A stretch of DNA of 64,000 nt from Hymenobacter convexus (GCF_030580955.1 NZ_JAUQON010000001.1:830193-894192), one strand, 5' to 3'; counted from the first letter of the stretch, positions 34,029 to 43,488 are shown. Notes: generated by a model from the sequence alone, not told the origin. Made by a program: numbers and translations.

Positions 34029-36638
34029 ATGCTCCCACGAATTACTACCGCTACCTTGTTCGCCAGCATGGCTGTCGGAAGCATTTATTCCCGCGCTTAT
34101 GCCCAGCAGGCGCCGGCCCAGCCCACGATTGACCGGCTGGGCCCGGCGGCCCGGGCCGCCGGCCGCCTCACCGGCACCGTGACCGATGCCGGCACTGGCA
34201 AGCCCATTGCGTACGCTTCCGTGGCGGTGCTCAACGCCGCCGGGAGCCCGGTGAGCGGGGCCGTGTGCGGCGACGACGGTGCCTTCGTGCTGCCGGGCCT
34301 CGCGCCGGGCACGTATGCGTTGCGCATCAGCTTTTTGGGTTATCAGGACCTTACCCGGGCGGGCATCGTGGTGCCTGAAACCGGCGGGACGCTGCCGCTG
34401 GGCGCGTTGCCGCTCACGCCCACCACCCAGAAGCTGGGCGAAGTGGTGGTGACGGCCCGCAAGCCGCTGATTGAGGAAAAGGTGGACCGCACGGTGTACA
34501 ATGCCGAAAACGACGAGACGACCCGCGGCGGCGACGCCACCGACGTGCTCAAGCGCGTACCGCTGCTGAGCGTGGACCTGGACGGCAACGTGAGCTTGCG
34601 CGGCAGCCAGAACATTCGGGTGCTGATTAACAACAAGCCCTCGACCATCATGGCCAACAGCATTGCCGATGGGCTGCGGCAGCTGCCGGCCGACCAGATT
34701 AAGGCCGTGGAAGTCATCACCTCGCCCTCGGCGAAGTACGACGCCGAGGGCTCGGGCGGCATCATCAACATCGTCACCAAAACCAACACCCTGCGCGGCG
34801 GCCAGCTGAGTGTGGACGGCAGCGGCGGCACCCGCTCGGGCACGCTGAACCTGAGCGGCGGCTACCGCACCGGCCGGATGGGCTTTGCGCTGGGCGGCTT
34901 CGGGCGGGCCGGCTACAACACGCCGGGCAGTTTCACCAACACCCAGCTGACCACCAACCCCGCCACAGGTCTGCAAACCCGCACCACCCAGGCCGCCGCC
35001 ACGCGCCAGCAGCAGTTGTTCGGCCGCTACACCCTGGGCTGGGACTACGACCTGAACGCCCGCAACTCCCTGGCCGCCTCGCTGGCCTACGGCACCCGCA
35101 ATGCCACCACCTACCAGGACGACCTGGCCACCAGCACCATACCCCTGGCCCCGGGCGCCGCCGCCACCTCGCTGCGCAACGTGAAAACCAGCGACGAATC
35201 GGGCACCGTGGACGCCAGCCTGAGCTACACCCACACCTACGAAACGGCCCAGCGCGAGCTGAGCGTGCTGGCCTTGTTCAGCCGCAACAACCGCACCTAC
35301 GACTTCACCAACGACATCTACGCCGCCAGCGATGCCCGCACCATTGGTGTTTCGGGCAACGCCAACCCCAGCGCCAACCAGGAGGTGACGGCGCAAGTGG
35401 ACTACCAGACGCCGACGGGCAAAAACCAGCTGCTGGAGCTGGGGGCGAAGGAAATCCGGCGGACCGTGCAGAGCGACTACCGCTACTTCGGCCAACTGGC
35501 GCTTTCGCAAGCCAACAATTCGTTTGATTATAACCAGAACGTGGCGTCGGGGTACGCGGCCTACACCCTGGCCCTGCCCCACAGCATCACCCTGAAACCG
35601 GGCCTGCGCTACGAATACACCGACATTACGGCCGATTTCGGCACCGGCACGGTGGAAGAAATTCCCAGCTACGGGGTGCTGGTGCCCAGCCTGAACCTGC
35701 TGCACAAACTGGCCAACGGCAACGCCCTGCGCTTGGCCTACAACCGTCGTATCCAGCGCCCCTCGCTGCAGTTTTTGAACCCCAACCTGCAAGCTGCCAA
35801 TCCCTTGCTGCAAACGCAGGGCAACCCCGTGCTGCGCCCCGAGTACACCAACAACTACGAACTGGGCTACAGCACGCTGCTCAAGCAGGCCAGCCTGAAT
35901 TTCAGCGCTTTCGTGCGCAATACCACGGGCTCCATCCAGTCGGTGCGCACGCCGCTGGGCGACGCCAACTACCCCGGCGCCGTGCTGGTCACCTACCAAA
36001 ACATCGGGCAGGAAACCGCCTCAGGCGGCAGCGTGTACGCCGGGCTGGATATCGGCGACAAGCTCAGCTTCAGCGGTGGCGTGGACACCTACTATTTGGT
36101 GCTGCGCAACAACGTGGCCGACCCCGTTTATGCCGCCCGCAATGCGGGCCTGGTGGTGGCCGGCCGCCTCTACGGCAGCTACGCGCTACCCAGGCACTGG
36201 GGGCTGCAGGTGTTCGGCTTCTACCGGGGCCAGCAGGTGCAGCTGCAGGGCGACCAAAACAACTTCTTCGTCTATAGCTTCAGCCTGAAGCGCGAGTTTG
36301 CCGATAAAAAGGGCGCCTTGGGTTTTGGAGCTGAGAATTTCTTTTCGCCGAGCAACACCGTGCGCAGCGAAATCATCAGCCCGCTGCTCCGCCAAAACAG
36401 CAGCACCATCCAGCATATCACCAGCTTCAAAGTCTATTTCAGCTACCGCATCGGCAAGCTGACCGCCGAACCCCGCCCGCACCGCAACGTGCAAAACAAC
36501 GATCTCAAAACCGAGGAGAATGGCGGGGGCAGCCAGGGCACCGGCCGCACCCCCGATGCCGTCCGTCCCGCTCCGGCGCCGGCACCGGCGCCCGTTCCAA
36601 CTTCTGCGCCGGCCACCACCCCCGCCGGCCGGCCCTAA
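34029..36638 (+). CDS. Outer-membrane beta-barrel receptor with carboxypeptidase-regulatory-like domain
   Basis: Start at 34029 (MLPRITTATLFASMAVGSIY), which begins a clear signal peptide ending near RAYAQ; upstream in-frame ATGs at 33942 and 33957 add 24-29 residues rich in Arg/Lys. The 869-residue protein has an N-terminal CarboxypepD_reg-like domain (LTGTVTDAGTGKPIAYASVA ... LPGLAPGTYALRISFLGYQ, about 38-115), a TonB-plug-like domain (DVLKRVPLLSVDLDGNVSLR, IRVLINNKPSTIMA, GSGGIINIVTKTN), and a C-terminal barrel of the OMP_b-brl_3 type. The C-terminus is a Pro/Ala tail (PAPAPAPVPTSAPATTP). It probably imports an unknown ligand. No SusD-like gene is adjacent. Confidence 0.9.
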   Translation: MLPRITTATLFASMAVGSIYSRAYAQQAPAQPTIDRLGPAARAAGRLTGTVTDAGTGKPIAYASVAVLNAAGSPVSGAVCGDDGAFVLPGLAPGTYALRISFLGYQDLTRAGIVVPETGGTLPLGALPLTPTTQKLGEVVVTARKPLIEEKVDRTVYNAENDETTRGGDATDVLKRVPLLSVDLDGNVSLRGSQNIRVLINNKPSTIMANSIADGLRQLPADQIKAVEVITSPSAKYDAEGSGGIINIVTKTNTLRGGQLSVDGSGGTRSGTLNLSGGYRTGRMGFALGGFGRAGYNTPGSFTNTQLTTNPATGLQTRTTQAAATRQQQLFGRYTLGWDYDLNARNSLAASLAYGTRNATTYQDDLATSTIPLAPGAAATSLRNVKTSDESGTVDASLSYTHTYETAQRELSVLALFSRNNRTYDFTNDIYAASDARTIGVSGNANPSANQEVTAQVDYQTPTGKNQLLELGAKEIRRTVQSDYRYFGQLALSQANNSFDYNQNVASGYAAYTLALPHSITLKPGLRYEYTDITADFGTGTVEEIPSYGVLVPSLNLLHKLANGNALRLAYNRRIQRPSLQFLNPNLQAANPLLQTQGNPVLRPEYTNNYELGYSTLLKQASLNFSAFVRNTTGSIQSVRTPLGDANYPGAVLVTYQNIGQETASGGSVYAGLDIGDKLSFSGGVDTYYLVLRNNVADPVYAARNAGLVVAGRLYGSYALPRHWGLQVFGFYRGQQVQLQGDQNNFFVYSFSLKREFADKKGALGFGAENFFSPSNTVRSEIISPLLRQNSSTIQHITSFKVYFSYRIGKLTAEPRPHRNVQNNDLKTEENGGGSQGTGRTPDAVRPAPAPAPAPVPTSAPATTPAGRP

Positions 36639-36709
36639 GAAGCTTTCTTGTGCTGACTCCAGGCCAAGCTGAAAGGCCCGCCTACCTTGCAAGCCGAATC
36701 AAATGGGAC

Positions 36710-37648
36710 ATGGATAAAGGTGCTTTGCTAAGGCGTTTCGCCAGAATACTGGGGTGGTGCCTATTCTTCCTAAGTGCCTGCCAGCGGCCCGACGACGCCG
36801 TAGTCACCCTCAAAAACCGGCAGTACCACCGCACGCCGGCCCAATTGGCTCAAGGCCAAATCACGCCCACCTTACAAGATGCCGACTACCAGTTGGTGAG
36901 CGACATGGCCATGCTCAGCGCCATCGTGTATTCAGGTGTGAAGGTGCCCAACCACCGCCCCGACTACCGCCAGGACACCGCCAAGTACGCCGTGGAGCGG
37001 CGCGAGCTGGCCCGGCGCGGCTGGCGTCCGTTTCCCTTTGCTTATCCGTTGAAGGCGGCGCCGGGCCAGAAACTGCTGGGCGGACTGGTGTACGATGTGT
37101 GGGTGCAGGCGCGGCCCGGCGCCCGGCCGCTGGCGGTGCTGGTGTTTCGGGGCACCAACTACCTGGAGTTTGCCGACTGGGTGGCCAACACCCGGCCCGT
37201 GACGAATTGGCCCGGCCTGTGGGACCAATACGAGCAGGCCCGCGCCCTCACGCCCGCCGTGGTCGCCCGGCTCGATTCGGCTTACGGCGGCCGGGAGCGG
37301 ATTTTTGCCGCCGGCCATTCGCTGGGCGGCGGGCTGGCCCAGCACGCCGGCTACACCTGCCCGCGCATCGAGAAGGTGTTCGCCTTCAACTCCTCGCCGC
37401 TCACGGGCTACTTCGACCTGGCCAGAAAGGAGCGGCTGTTTCATGGCAGTCGGCGCCGCACCTTTCTCGTGTACGAGAGCTACGAAGTGCTGGCCCTGTT
37501 TCGGGCTGTGCCGTCGTATCTGGACCGTTTTCGCAACCTGGATATTGTGGCGGTGCGCTACAACTTCACCACCGGCCTCGATTCGCCTTCGCCCTTCCGG
37601 CAGCACGCCATGCAGCGCCTGGTGGCGGGGTTGAACGCGCAGCAATAG
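36710..37648 (+). CDS. Lipase class-3-like lipoprotein
   Basis: Start at 36710 (MDKGALLRRFARILGWCLFF); earlier in-frame ATG at 36650 has no signal. Lipobox FLSAC puts the anchor Cys at about 24. The 312-residue protein has an alpha/beta-hydrolase core: LAVLVFRGTNYLEFADWVAN (oxyanion side, class-3 FRGT), the nucleophile Ser in FAAGHSLGGGLAQHAGY, and the late VFAFNSSPLTGYFDLAR. An Asp/His pair is expected but the His is not certain. Class-3 lipases act on lipids at membranes; the substrate is unknown. Likely an outer-membrane-facing lipoprotein. Confidence 0.8.
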   Translation: MDKGALLRRFARILGWCLFFLSACQRPDDAVVTLKNRQYHRTPAQLAQGQITPTLQDADYQLVSDMAMLSAIVYSGVKVPNHRPDYRQDTAKYAVERRELARRGWRPFPFAYPLKAAPGQKLLGGLVYDVWVQARPGARPLAVLVFRGTNYLEFADWVANTRPVTNWPGLWDQYEQARALTPAVVARLDSAYGGRERIFAAGHSLGGGLAQHAGYTCPRIEKVFAFNSSPLTGYFDLARKERLFHGSRRRTFLVYESYEVLALFRAVPSYLDRFRNLDIVAVRYNFTTGLDSPSPFRQHAMQRLVAGLNAQQ

Positions 37649-37651
37649 CCC

Positions 37652-37686
37652 AAAAAAAGAGGCCGGCCGTGGGAGCGACCAGCCTC
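37652..37686 (-). terminator. Intrinsic terminator of the dioxygenase gene
   Basis: On the minus strand GAGGCTGG and CCGGCCTC pair with one G-T, followed by seven T. It lies 51 bases past the dioxygenase stop, in the gap to the convergent lipase gene. Confidence 0.65.
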
Positions 37687-37736
37687 GGGCTCAGCAGCAC
37701 GGTTCAACTGCACAACGGGGCGAAGGCGCCTTCGCC

Positions 37737-38726
37737 TTAATTCTTCAGCAGCAGCTGCGACTGCGTGAACGTGCCCGACAGGTTGGCCACCTTCACGGTG
37801 GTCACGTAGCTGCCGGCGGCCAGCGCCGACACGTCCAAATCAATCATCTTTTCGCCGGCGCTCAGCGTGCCCAGCACCTGCCGGAGCACCTGCTGGCCGG
37901 TCATCGACACAACGGTGACCTGCACCTCGGAAGGCGTGCGCAGCACCACCGGAATCCGGGTCAGGTCGCTGGCCGGGTTCGGGAAATTCTGGCGAATCTG
38001 GAACTGGGTTTCGGCCGCGGCGCTCTTGGTGGCCAACGCCGTGGACGACACAAACGCGTCCCAACTGAGCACGTAGCCCGCCGTCAGGCTGCCCGTGATG
38101 GTGCCCATCTCGGTGGCCGTGCCGTCCGAAAACACGTTGTCGCTGGCGTTGTAGGTGTAGCCGCTCATGCCCTTGGTGTAGCCATAGGCCGTGGCCGCGT
38201 TCACCGTCGCCACGGCGCTGGTGGCGCTTTCCGGAAAGGCAATTTGGGAGATGAGCAGGCTGGTGCCCGAGGCGGTGTAGATGTGCACGTGGATGTGCGT
38301 GGCGCGGCTTTGGTACCAGCCGGGAAAGATGCTGGTGAAGCTCACCAGGCCGTTGGCGTCGGTGGTTTGGCGGCCGCGCAGGAAATCCTGCGTGGTGTAA
38401 TTGGTGGGCTGCATGGTGGAGCCGCCGTACTGCGAGTAGTTGCCGTCTTTGTCGCAGTGCCAGATGTCGACCAGCAGTCCGGCCACGGCCGCGCAGTTGC
38501 TGAGCACGTTTTTCACCGAGATGTTGATGGTGAACGGCACGCCCGTGCGGGTGCCGACGATGTTATTGCGCACGTAGCTGGCCGGGTTGATGGTGGGGAA
38601 CGGCCCGGCCGTTTCGGTGCTGGCCACCGTGCAGGCCTCGGCTTCGCTGCCGCCCAGCAAAGACGGGCCCACCACCGCCATGCCCAGAAAGCCAAAGCTT
38701 TTTTTCAGGAAGTCGATTCTGTTCAT
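37737..38726 (-). CDS. Exported intradiol ring-cleavage dioxygenase with T9SS sorting domain
   Basis: A 329-residue protein. N-terminus MNRIDFLKKSFGFLGMAVVG is a Tat/Sec-like signal without the RR pair. The body is an intradiol dioxygenase fold: TETAGPFPTINPASYVRNNI is the substrate-side loop, and the non-heme iron ligands are Tyr in GNYSQYGG, Tyr in GWYQSRATHIHVHIYT, and the two His of HIHVH. The last 80 residues begin QNFPNPASDLTRIPVVL and end GSYVTTVKVANLSGTFTQSQ, a T9SS type A C-terminal sorting domain. This combination would place a catechol-type dioxygenase outside the cell. It opens a leftward four-gene cluster (or is its last gene in transcription order) with cupin, DUF3500 and HupE-like genes. 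Confidence 0.85.
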   Translation of the reverse strand: MNRIDFLKKSFGFLGMAVVGPSLLGGSEAEACTVASTETAGPFPTINPASYVRNNIVGTRTGVPFTINISVKNVLSNCAAVAGLLVDIWHCDKDGNYSQYGGSTMQPTNYTTQDFLRGRQTTDANGLVSFTSIFPGWYQSRATHIHVHIYTASGTSLLISQIAFPESATSAVATVNAATAYGYTKGMSGYTYNASDNVFSDGTATEMGTITGSLTAGYVLSWDAFVSSTALATKSAAAETQFQIRQNFPNPASDLTRIPVVLRTPSEVQVTVVSMTGQQVLRQVLGTLSAGEKMIDLDVSALAAGSYVTTVKVANLSGTFTQSQLLLKN

Positions 38727-38785
38727 AAACGGAAAAATTGAAGCATGCGTTGGGGTGAAGGATTAAAGGAAGTGGCCTTTTAAAC

Positions 38786-38882
38786 GTCATGCAGAGCGCA
38801 GCGAAGCATCTTTACCGCAGCAGTAAATCAATCGATTTGATTGCGTTGAGCGGGCAAGATGCTTCGCTGCGCTCTGCATGAC
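38786..38882. repeat. Family A inverted repeat, copy 8
   Basis: Arms GTCATGCAGAGCGCAGCGAA / TTCGCTGCGCTCTGCATGAC are perfect. It lies between the dioxygenase start and the cupin stop. Confidence 0.92.
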
Positions 38883-38900
38883 GTTCTGATTTGCAAAGTA

Positions 38901-39560
38901 TTATAGACTAAATTCCAGGTAAAGCAGCATGGCCGTTTCAGCCAGCGCCTCAAAGTCAATTCCGGGCGTTTCCCAGAGCAGCAGTGCGTCGCGGTGTTCG
39001 GCCAGCCGGTCTTCGATTTCAAACGAGCCATTGAGGACGTAGCACAGCGAATAGCCGGTCGGGTCGAGGACCGGAATGCGGCCCTTCACCCGGCTGTCGT
39101 ACAGGCCCACCCGCACCGGCAACGGGTGGTCGGCGGGGCCCACCAGGGCATTCTTTGCCGTCAGCGGCAGCTCCAGTTCCTGCACCGCCCGCGCGGCGGC
39201 CAGTGGCACCGACGCCGCTATCAGCAGGAGGTTGACCGTTTCTTTTTCAAAGGGATTGGTGAGCGTGAGCGGAGCATCTGCGACCGGAACGGCATAAATG
39301 TAGCCCGGTCGCAGCACGCTTTCCGTTTCCTGGCGCGTGGCCAGCAGCGCCCCACCCACAATGGGCAGCACCAATAACTGGCCGCCCAGGCCGGCCGCCT
39401 CCACCTGCACCGAAGCGCCAGGCCGGATGAACACATCATCGAGCCGGACCAAATGCTCGACGCTGGTCCGGTACGTTTGGCTGCCTGCTGCTTTGAGTAC
39501 GGTGCGGCGGTCGGCCTTCAAAAACCGGGATTTATAAACGGGCGGCGGCGCAATGGTCAT
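38901..39560 (-). CDS. Bicupin, pirin C-terminal-like/quercetinase-like protein
   Basis: A 219-residue all-beta protein without a signal peptide. The N-terminal half has VRLDDVFIRPGASVQVEAAG and LLVLPIVGGALLATR, the C-terminal half LCYVLNGSFEIEDRLAEHRDALLLWETP, with the GSFEIE strand pair that is the cupin motif 2 core. The pattern matches Pirin_C_2-type (quercetin 2,3-dioxygenase C-terminal) cupins, though the metal-binding His cluster of active pirins is not visible here, so it may be a non-catalytic or regulatory cupin. Cytoplasmic. Confidence 0.65.
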   Translation of the reverse strand: MTIAPPPVYKSRFLKADRRTVLKAAGSQTYRTSVEHLVRLDDVFIRPGASVQVEAAGLGGQLLVLPIVGGALLATRQETESVLRPGYIYAVPVADAPLTLTNPFEKETVNLLLIAASVPLAAARAVQELELPLTAKNALVGPADHPLPVRVGLYDSRVKGRIPVLDPTGYSLCYVLNGSFEIEDRLAEHRDALLLWETPGIDFEALAETAMLLYLEFSL

Positions 39561-39710
39561 GAGGGAGATGCAGCGGTGGGAGGGCCAGGGGTTGGTGTTT
39601 CAAAAATCCGCAATGCGCTGGAAGCCTACCCGTCGCAATCGACGGTTGGCGCCCTGCACTCGCCCAATGGACCGCCCGCACCCGTCGCAACCCTACCTGG
39701 CCGGGCGCCA

Positions 39711-39747
39711 AAACGCCCCGCCCGGCAAGAACCCGGACGGGGCGTTT
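39711..39747. terminator. Terminator-like hairpin after the DUF3500 gene
   Basis: AAACGCCCCGCCCGG and CCGGACGGGGCGTTT pair around a short loop. It lies just past the stop of the leftward DUF3500 gene. Confidence 0.7.
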
Positions 39748-39765
39748 CAGCGAAGGCAATTCGGA

Positions 39766-41187
39766 TTACTGCAGCGTCACGCGCTGCGTCACGGCCGGGT
39801 TGGCATCGGCCTTCACACTGAGCAGGTAAACGCCCGCCGCCAGGCCGCCGATGGGCACTGCGGTGGCGCTGCCGCGGAACGAGGCCGTGCGCACGGCCTG
39901 ACCCAGGCCGTTGCGCAGCGTGTAGGTAGCGGCCCCGGCCGGGCTGGCCAGCTGCACCTGCAGCATCTGCCCGCCGATGAGCGGATTGGGGTAGGCCGAG
40001 AAGGCCTGGCCGGCCGCGGCCGCTTTGGTGCTCAGTACGTTGGTATAGGTGCCGTAGAAGTTTCCGCCGTAGTCGCGGGCGTGGTCGCGCCACACGGTGT
40101 GGTAGTGAATCTGGCTTTGGTACACGATGCCGTTCTGGCACACGAACTCAATCCAGACGGTAGGGCCGTCGATGCGCACGTAGTCGCCGCTGGCCGTGAG
40201 GTTGCCCGTGCCGGCGTAGGCGATGTAGGTGCCGGCCAGCTCGTTGGTGTATTTGGTCATCAGGCTGGCCGCCGTGGCGTCGTCGGAATCCTGCACCCAA
40301 GGGCGCATGGCTTCGGCCACCAGCGCCTGCTGGGCGGTGGTGAGCGTATTCACCGCCAGCCCCACCTTGGTAGCCGGAAACTGCCCGTTGCCGTTCGGCC
40401 CCAGCACCACGTCGCTGAAACTCTGGCTGAGGCGGGCCGTGGTTTTCTGGGCGGCGGTGAGGCCGTTGAGCATGGCCAGCATGGCCGAGCCTTCGTTGGA
40501 AAGGGGCGCGCACACCGTGCCAGCGGGCAGCACGTTGCTGTTAGCCGTGGTGAAGGTGAGCGGCTCGGTGCCCTCAAACTTGGGCGTGGCGCCGGTCACC
40601 TGGCCGTTGCCGTAGGTGATGTTGGTGGCCAGGTGGTGGCCCCCAAACTGCAGCTGCCAGGTGCCGGTGAGCGAGGGCGTGCCCAGAAAGGCAATCAGGT
40701 ACACGCCGCTGCCGTAGGCGGTGCCGCCGCCGTTGGCCGCCAGGTTGTCATCGGCCGCGCGCAACTGCTGAATCTCGTTGAAGCCGTCGCCGCTCACGGT
40801 GCCGGTGGCGGCCTGCACCACGGCCAGGGCCAGGGCCTGCTGTGCAGAAGTCAGCGCGTCGAGGCGCAGGCCAATGCGGTTGGTGGAGTTCACCGGCAGG
40901 TTCGACCACTTCGTGACGGTCGTCGAGTTGTAGGCCTGCAGCAGCGTGGCTTGCTGGGTGGCGCTCAGCGAAGCAATAAAGGCGTTGGCCGCATTCACCA
41001 CGTCGCTCACCGCCGCTGTTGATTTAGCACCCTTCAGGCTTTTAAAAGTAGTCAGCGCGGCCGGTGCGGCGGGAGAGGCGGCCATGGCCGTGTAGCTGAG
41101 TGGCGCGGCCGGCTCAAAGAAGTCCGCGACCCAGTTGTAGGCCGAAACGGCAAGCATGAACGGTGCCGCAAGTACCAATTTATTCAT
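39766..41187 (-). CDS. DUF3500 protein with T9SS sorting domain
   Basis: A 473-residue secreted protein (signal MNKLVLAAPFMLAVSA). The DUF3500 region spans about 60-390. Its marks are AYNSTTVTKWSNLPVN, IGLRLDALTSAQQALALAVV, GTWQLQFGGHHLATNITY (conserved WxxQxGGHHLA) and near the end QSQIHYHTVWRDHARDYGG. The His-rich and Asp-rich positions suggest metal binding, but the family has no established activity. The last 80 residues, starting AFSAYPNPLIGGQMLQV and ending GVYLLSVKADAN, are a T9SS type A sorting domain. It lies 55 bases upstream of the HupE-like gene's stop in transcription order, which suggests co-function. Surface-attached or secreted. Confidence 0.88.
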   Translation of the reverse strand: MNKLVLAAPFMLAVSAYNWVADFFEPAAPLSYTAMAASPAAPAALTTFKSLKGAKSTAAVSDVVNAANAFIASLSATQQATLLQAYNSTTVTKWSNLPVNSTNRIGLRLDALTSAQQALALAVVQAATGTVSGDGFNEIQQLRAADDNLAANGGGTAYGSGVYLIAFLGTPSLTGTWQLQFGGHHLATNITYGNGQVTGATPKFEGTEPLTFTTANSNVLPAGTVCAPLSNEGSAMLAMLNGLTAAQKTTARLSQSFSDVVLGPNGNGQFPATKVGLAVNTLTTAQQALVAEAMRPWVQDSDDATAASLMTKYTNELAGTYIAYAGTGNLTASGDYVRIDGPTVWIEFVCQNGIVYQSQIHYHTVWRDHARDYGGNFYGTYTNVLSTKAAAAGQAFSAYPNPLIGGQMLQVQLASPAGAATYTLRNGLGQAVRTASFRGSATAVPIGGLAAGVYLLSVKADANPAVTQRVTLQ

Positions 41188-41242
41188 GATAGAGAAGGTG
41201 TTAAAGGTGAGAAATGTTTATTGGATTGGTCAAGCGAAAACC

Positions 41243-42580
41243 TCAAAATGAGGGCTGAGCACCGGCTGTCCGCTGGCGCCAGAAGCTGAGCACGGCCACC
41301 ACGGCCAGCGCCGCCAGCAACCAAGGCGCGTGCTGCGCCAAACGCGCTACCAGCGCGGTAAGCGGGTTGGGCTGGGAAGTGAGGCGCTCCACCACCCAGG
41401 CCAGCGCGGCCATGGCGGCGGCCACCGCCCCAGCCATCCGCACGGCGGGGTAACTGGGCGTCTGGCTCAGCAGCAGCAGCCACGGCACGGTGAGGGCAAT
41501 GACGAACAGCTGCATCAGCTCGATACCAATATTGAAGCCCAAAATGCTCAGCGCCATGGGGGCAGGGGGGAGGTTCAGCTCGGCCAGGGTGCTGGCGAAG
41601 GCCAGGCCGTGCACCAGCCCGAAACCCGCCGCCACCCAACCCTCACGCCCCGGAAACAGTGGCCGCACCGCGTGCATGGCCGACACCAGAATGGACACCG
41701 CAATGAGCGTTTCGACCGGCTGCGACGGCAGCCGCAGCCACCCCAGCGCCCCCGCCAGCAGCGTGATGGAATGGCCCAGCGTGAACGCCGACACCACCTT
41801 CACCAGCCGCCCCAGGCTGTAGCGCACCCCACCAAAGCGGCCCCAGCGCCGGGCCTTGGTGAGCAGCAGCGGCGCGGGCAGCAGCAGCACCAGCAGAAAC
41901 AACAGGTGGTCGGTGCCCTCGGCAATGTGGCGTACGCCCAGCGCCACCATGCCCCGGAAGCCGGCCCACCATCCACCGCCCTCCTGGCTGATGAAGAGCG
42001 GCGGAATCACGTTATTCACCACATCGAGCCGAATCACGCCGATGTCGATGGGCTGCTCGGCGCCCACGCGCCCCACCTCCCAGTCGCGCCGCACCGACAC
42101 CAGCGCCACGTGCGTCACCAGCTGGTGCACAATGACATCGTACTTAAAGGTGAAAGCGCGGGCCGTGGCGCCGGCCGGCGGCGTGAGCCACAGCTGGGCC
42201 GTAAGTTCCTGGTAAGGGCCGGTGGCCGTTTGCTCGGCGTTCTGGATGCGCAGCTCGCGCACGGCCACGGCCCAGGGCTGCCCATCGGGCGTTTCGGGGC
42301 GCACATGCTGCCGGAGGTAGGCGCGCAGCTCGGGGCCGAGGCGCTGCACCAGCGTTTCGGGGTGCTGGCTGACGGCGTGGCCGAAGGCGATTTCTAGTTG
42401 GCCCAGCGGCAGCTGTACTTCGGCCGCCACGCCGCCGGGGTGCAAGTCGAGCAGCACCACCGAGTTGGGCATGGGGTGGGCCCGGGCGCGGAAGCCGGTC
42501 AATAAAAGCAGCACAAGAGTCGCCCGCCGAAACGACCGCAAAAACTCAGGTAGACGACCAAGGTGAAGGAGCAACGGCAT
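41243..42580 (-). CDS. HupE/UreJ family membrane protein
   Basis: Start at 42580 (MPLLLHLGRLPEFLRSFRRA), 445 residues; the 57-residue extension upstream has no signal. An N-terminal periplasmic beta-rich domain (about 35-230) starts AHPMPNSVVLLDLHPGGVAA, and the C-terminal half has six or seven spans with the HupE_UreJ hallmarks GVRHIAEGTDHLLFLLVLLL (HIxxGxDHxxF), FTLGHSITL and VHGLAFASTLAELNLP, then GFNIGIELMQL. The His/Asp residues in the membrane indicate a nickel/cobalt or other divalent metal permease-like fold; many Bacteroidota pair it with DUF3500 proteins. Inner membrane. Confidence 0.88.
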   Translation of the reverse strand: MPLLLHLGRLPEFLRSFRRATLVLLLLTGFRARAHPMPNSVVLLDLHPGGVAAEVQLPLGQLEIAFGHAVSQHPETLVQRLGPELRAYLRQHVRPETPDGQPWAVAVRELRIQNAEQTATGPYQELTAQLWLTPPAGATARAFTFKYDVIVHQLVTHVALVSVRRDWEVGRVGAEQPIDIGVIRLDVVNNVIPPLFISQEGGGWWAGFRGMVALGVRHIAEGTDHLLFLLVLLLPAPLLLTKARRWGRFGGVRYSLGRLVKVVSAFTLGHSITLLAGALGWLRLPSQPVETLIAVSILVSAMHAVRPLFPGREGWVAAGFGLVHGLAFASTLAELNLPPAPMALSILGFNIGIELMQLFVIALTVPWLLLLSQTPSYPAVRMAGAVAAAMAALAWVVERLTSQPNPLTALVARLAQHAPWLLAALAVVAVLSFWRQRTAGAQPSF

Positions 42581-42963
42581 AAGGCAAAACGGTTGGTGCC
42601 TGATAGTTTTCCAAAAATGCCAGCCGCAGCTTCGGGCCGAAAACGCACTCGGCAGTTGGGGTTTCCGCGCCGACCAACTGCGGGGTGCATCCGACCACCG
42701 TCGCGCGTGGACGCATCTGCTGGCGCCGACGCATTTTCCAACGCTATACACGCTGGCACATGCACCAGCGCGGGCGGTGGCCGGGCCGCCGCGCCTTTCG
42801 GGAAAACGTTGATTGTTTTATTTTTGGCTTTTTCGGGCCTGCCGAAAGCTGGCGGGCGGCAGGCCGTAAGAAATAACCTGCTACAGAAGCTCCCGTAGTG
42901 TAGTTCGGCCCGGCGGCGCCCGACAAGGCGCTGGGAGCAGGCCTGTTCCGTTGCTGTTTTCGT
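42581..42963. other. Divergent intergenic region
   Basis: The 383 bases between the HupE-like and BLUF genes contain no repeat of family A or B and no frame I would call a gene. A TTGCTGTTTTCG stretch lies just before the BLUF ATG and may be its promoter. Confidence 0.4.
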
Positions 42964-43416
42964 ATGATTCACATTGTTTACATGAGCCGGGCCGTGCGCC
43001 CGCTCTCCGACCAGGACTTGCAGGAATTGCTCGACCAGTGCCGGCGCGACAACGCCGCGCGCGACGTCACGGGGGTGCTTTTCTATAGCCACGGCAACAT
43101 CGCGCAGCTCATCGAGGGCGAGGCCGAAGTGCTGGAACCGCTGTTTGACGTCATTTCCCGCGATGGCCGCCACTCCAACGTGGTCAAGCTGGTAGACAAG
43201 TCCATCACGGTACGCAGTTTTTCCGATTGGTCCATGGCTTTTCACCCCCTCGAGCCCAGCGGATTTGAGGCTTTGCAGGGCTTCCTGCTGCCGCACCATC
43301 TGCCGCCACCGCCCGCCTCCCTCAGCATCGCCGACGCCATGCTGGTCGATTTGGTGAAGCTGGCCGTGTTCGGCGCCGACGCTACCCCGGCCGAGCCGGC
43401 GCCGGCACATGCGTAG
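42964..43416 (+). CDS. BLUF-domain blue-light photoreceptor
   Basis: A 150-residue protein consisting of one BLUF domain (about 1-95) and a C-terminal helical, Pro/Ala-rich tail. All flavin-pocket residues known from AppA are present at a constant offset of 15: Tyr6 (in HIVYMSRA), Asn30 (in RRDNAARDVTGVLFY), Gln48 (NIAQLIEGE), Trp89 and Met91 (SFSDWSMAF). They form the Tyr-Gln-Trp/Met hydrogen-bond switch. It therefore binds FAD non-covalently and should respond to blue light. There is no output domain; short BLUF proteins act by protein interaction. It is 83 bases upstream of a PAS histidine kinase on the same strand, which is a natural partner candidate. Cytoplasmic. Confidence 0.95.
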   Translation: MIHIVYMSRAVRPLSDQDLQELLDQCRRDNAARDVTGVLFYSHGNIAQLIEGEAEVLEPLFDVISRDGRHSNVVKLVDKSITVRSFSDWSMAFHPLEPSGFEALQGFLLPHHLPPPPASLSIADAMLVDLVKLAVFGADATPAEPAPAHA

Positions 43417-43488
43417 CCCCCCGCCAACGAGCCGGCCCATACATCTGGTGACTATACCGGCCGGGGGCACCCTGCCGGCACTTCTTTC

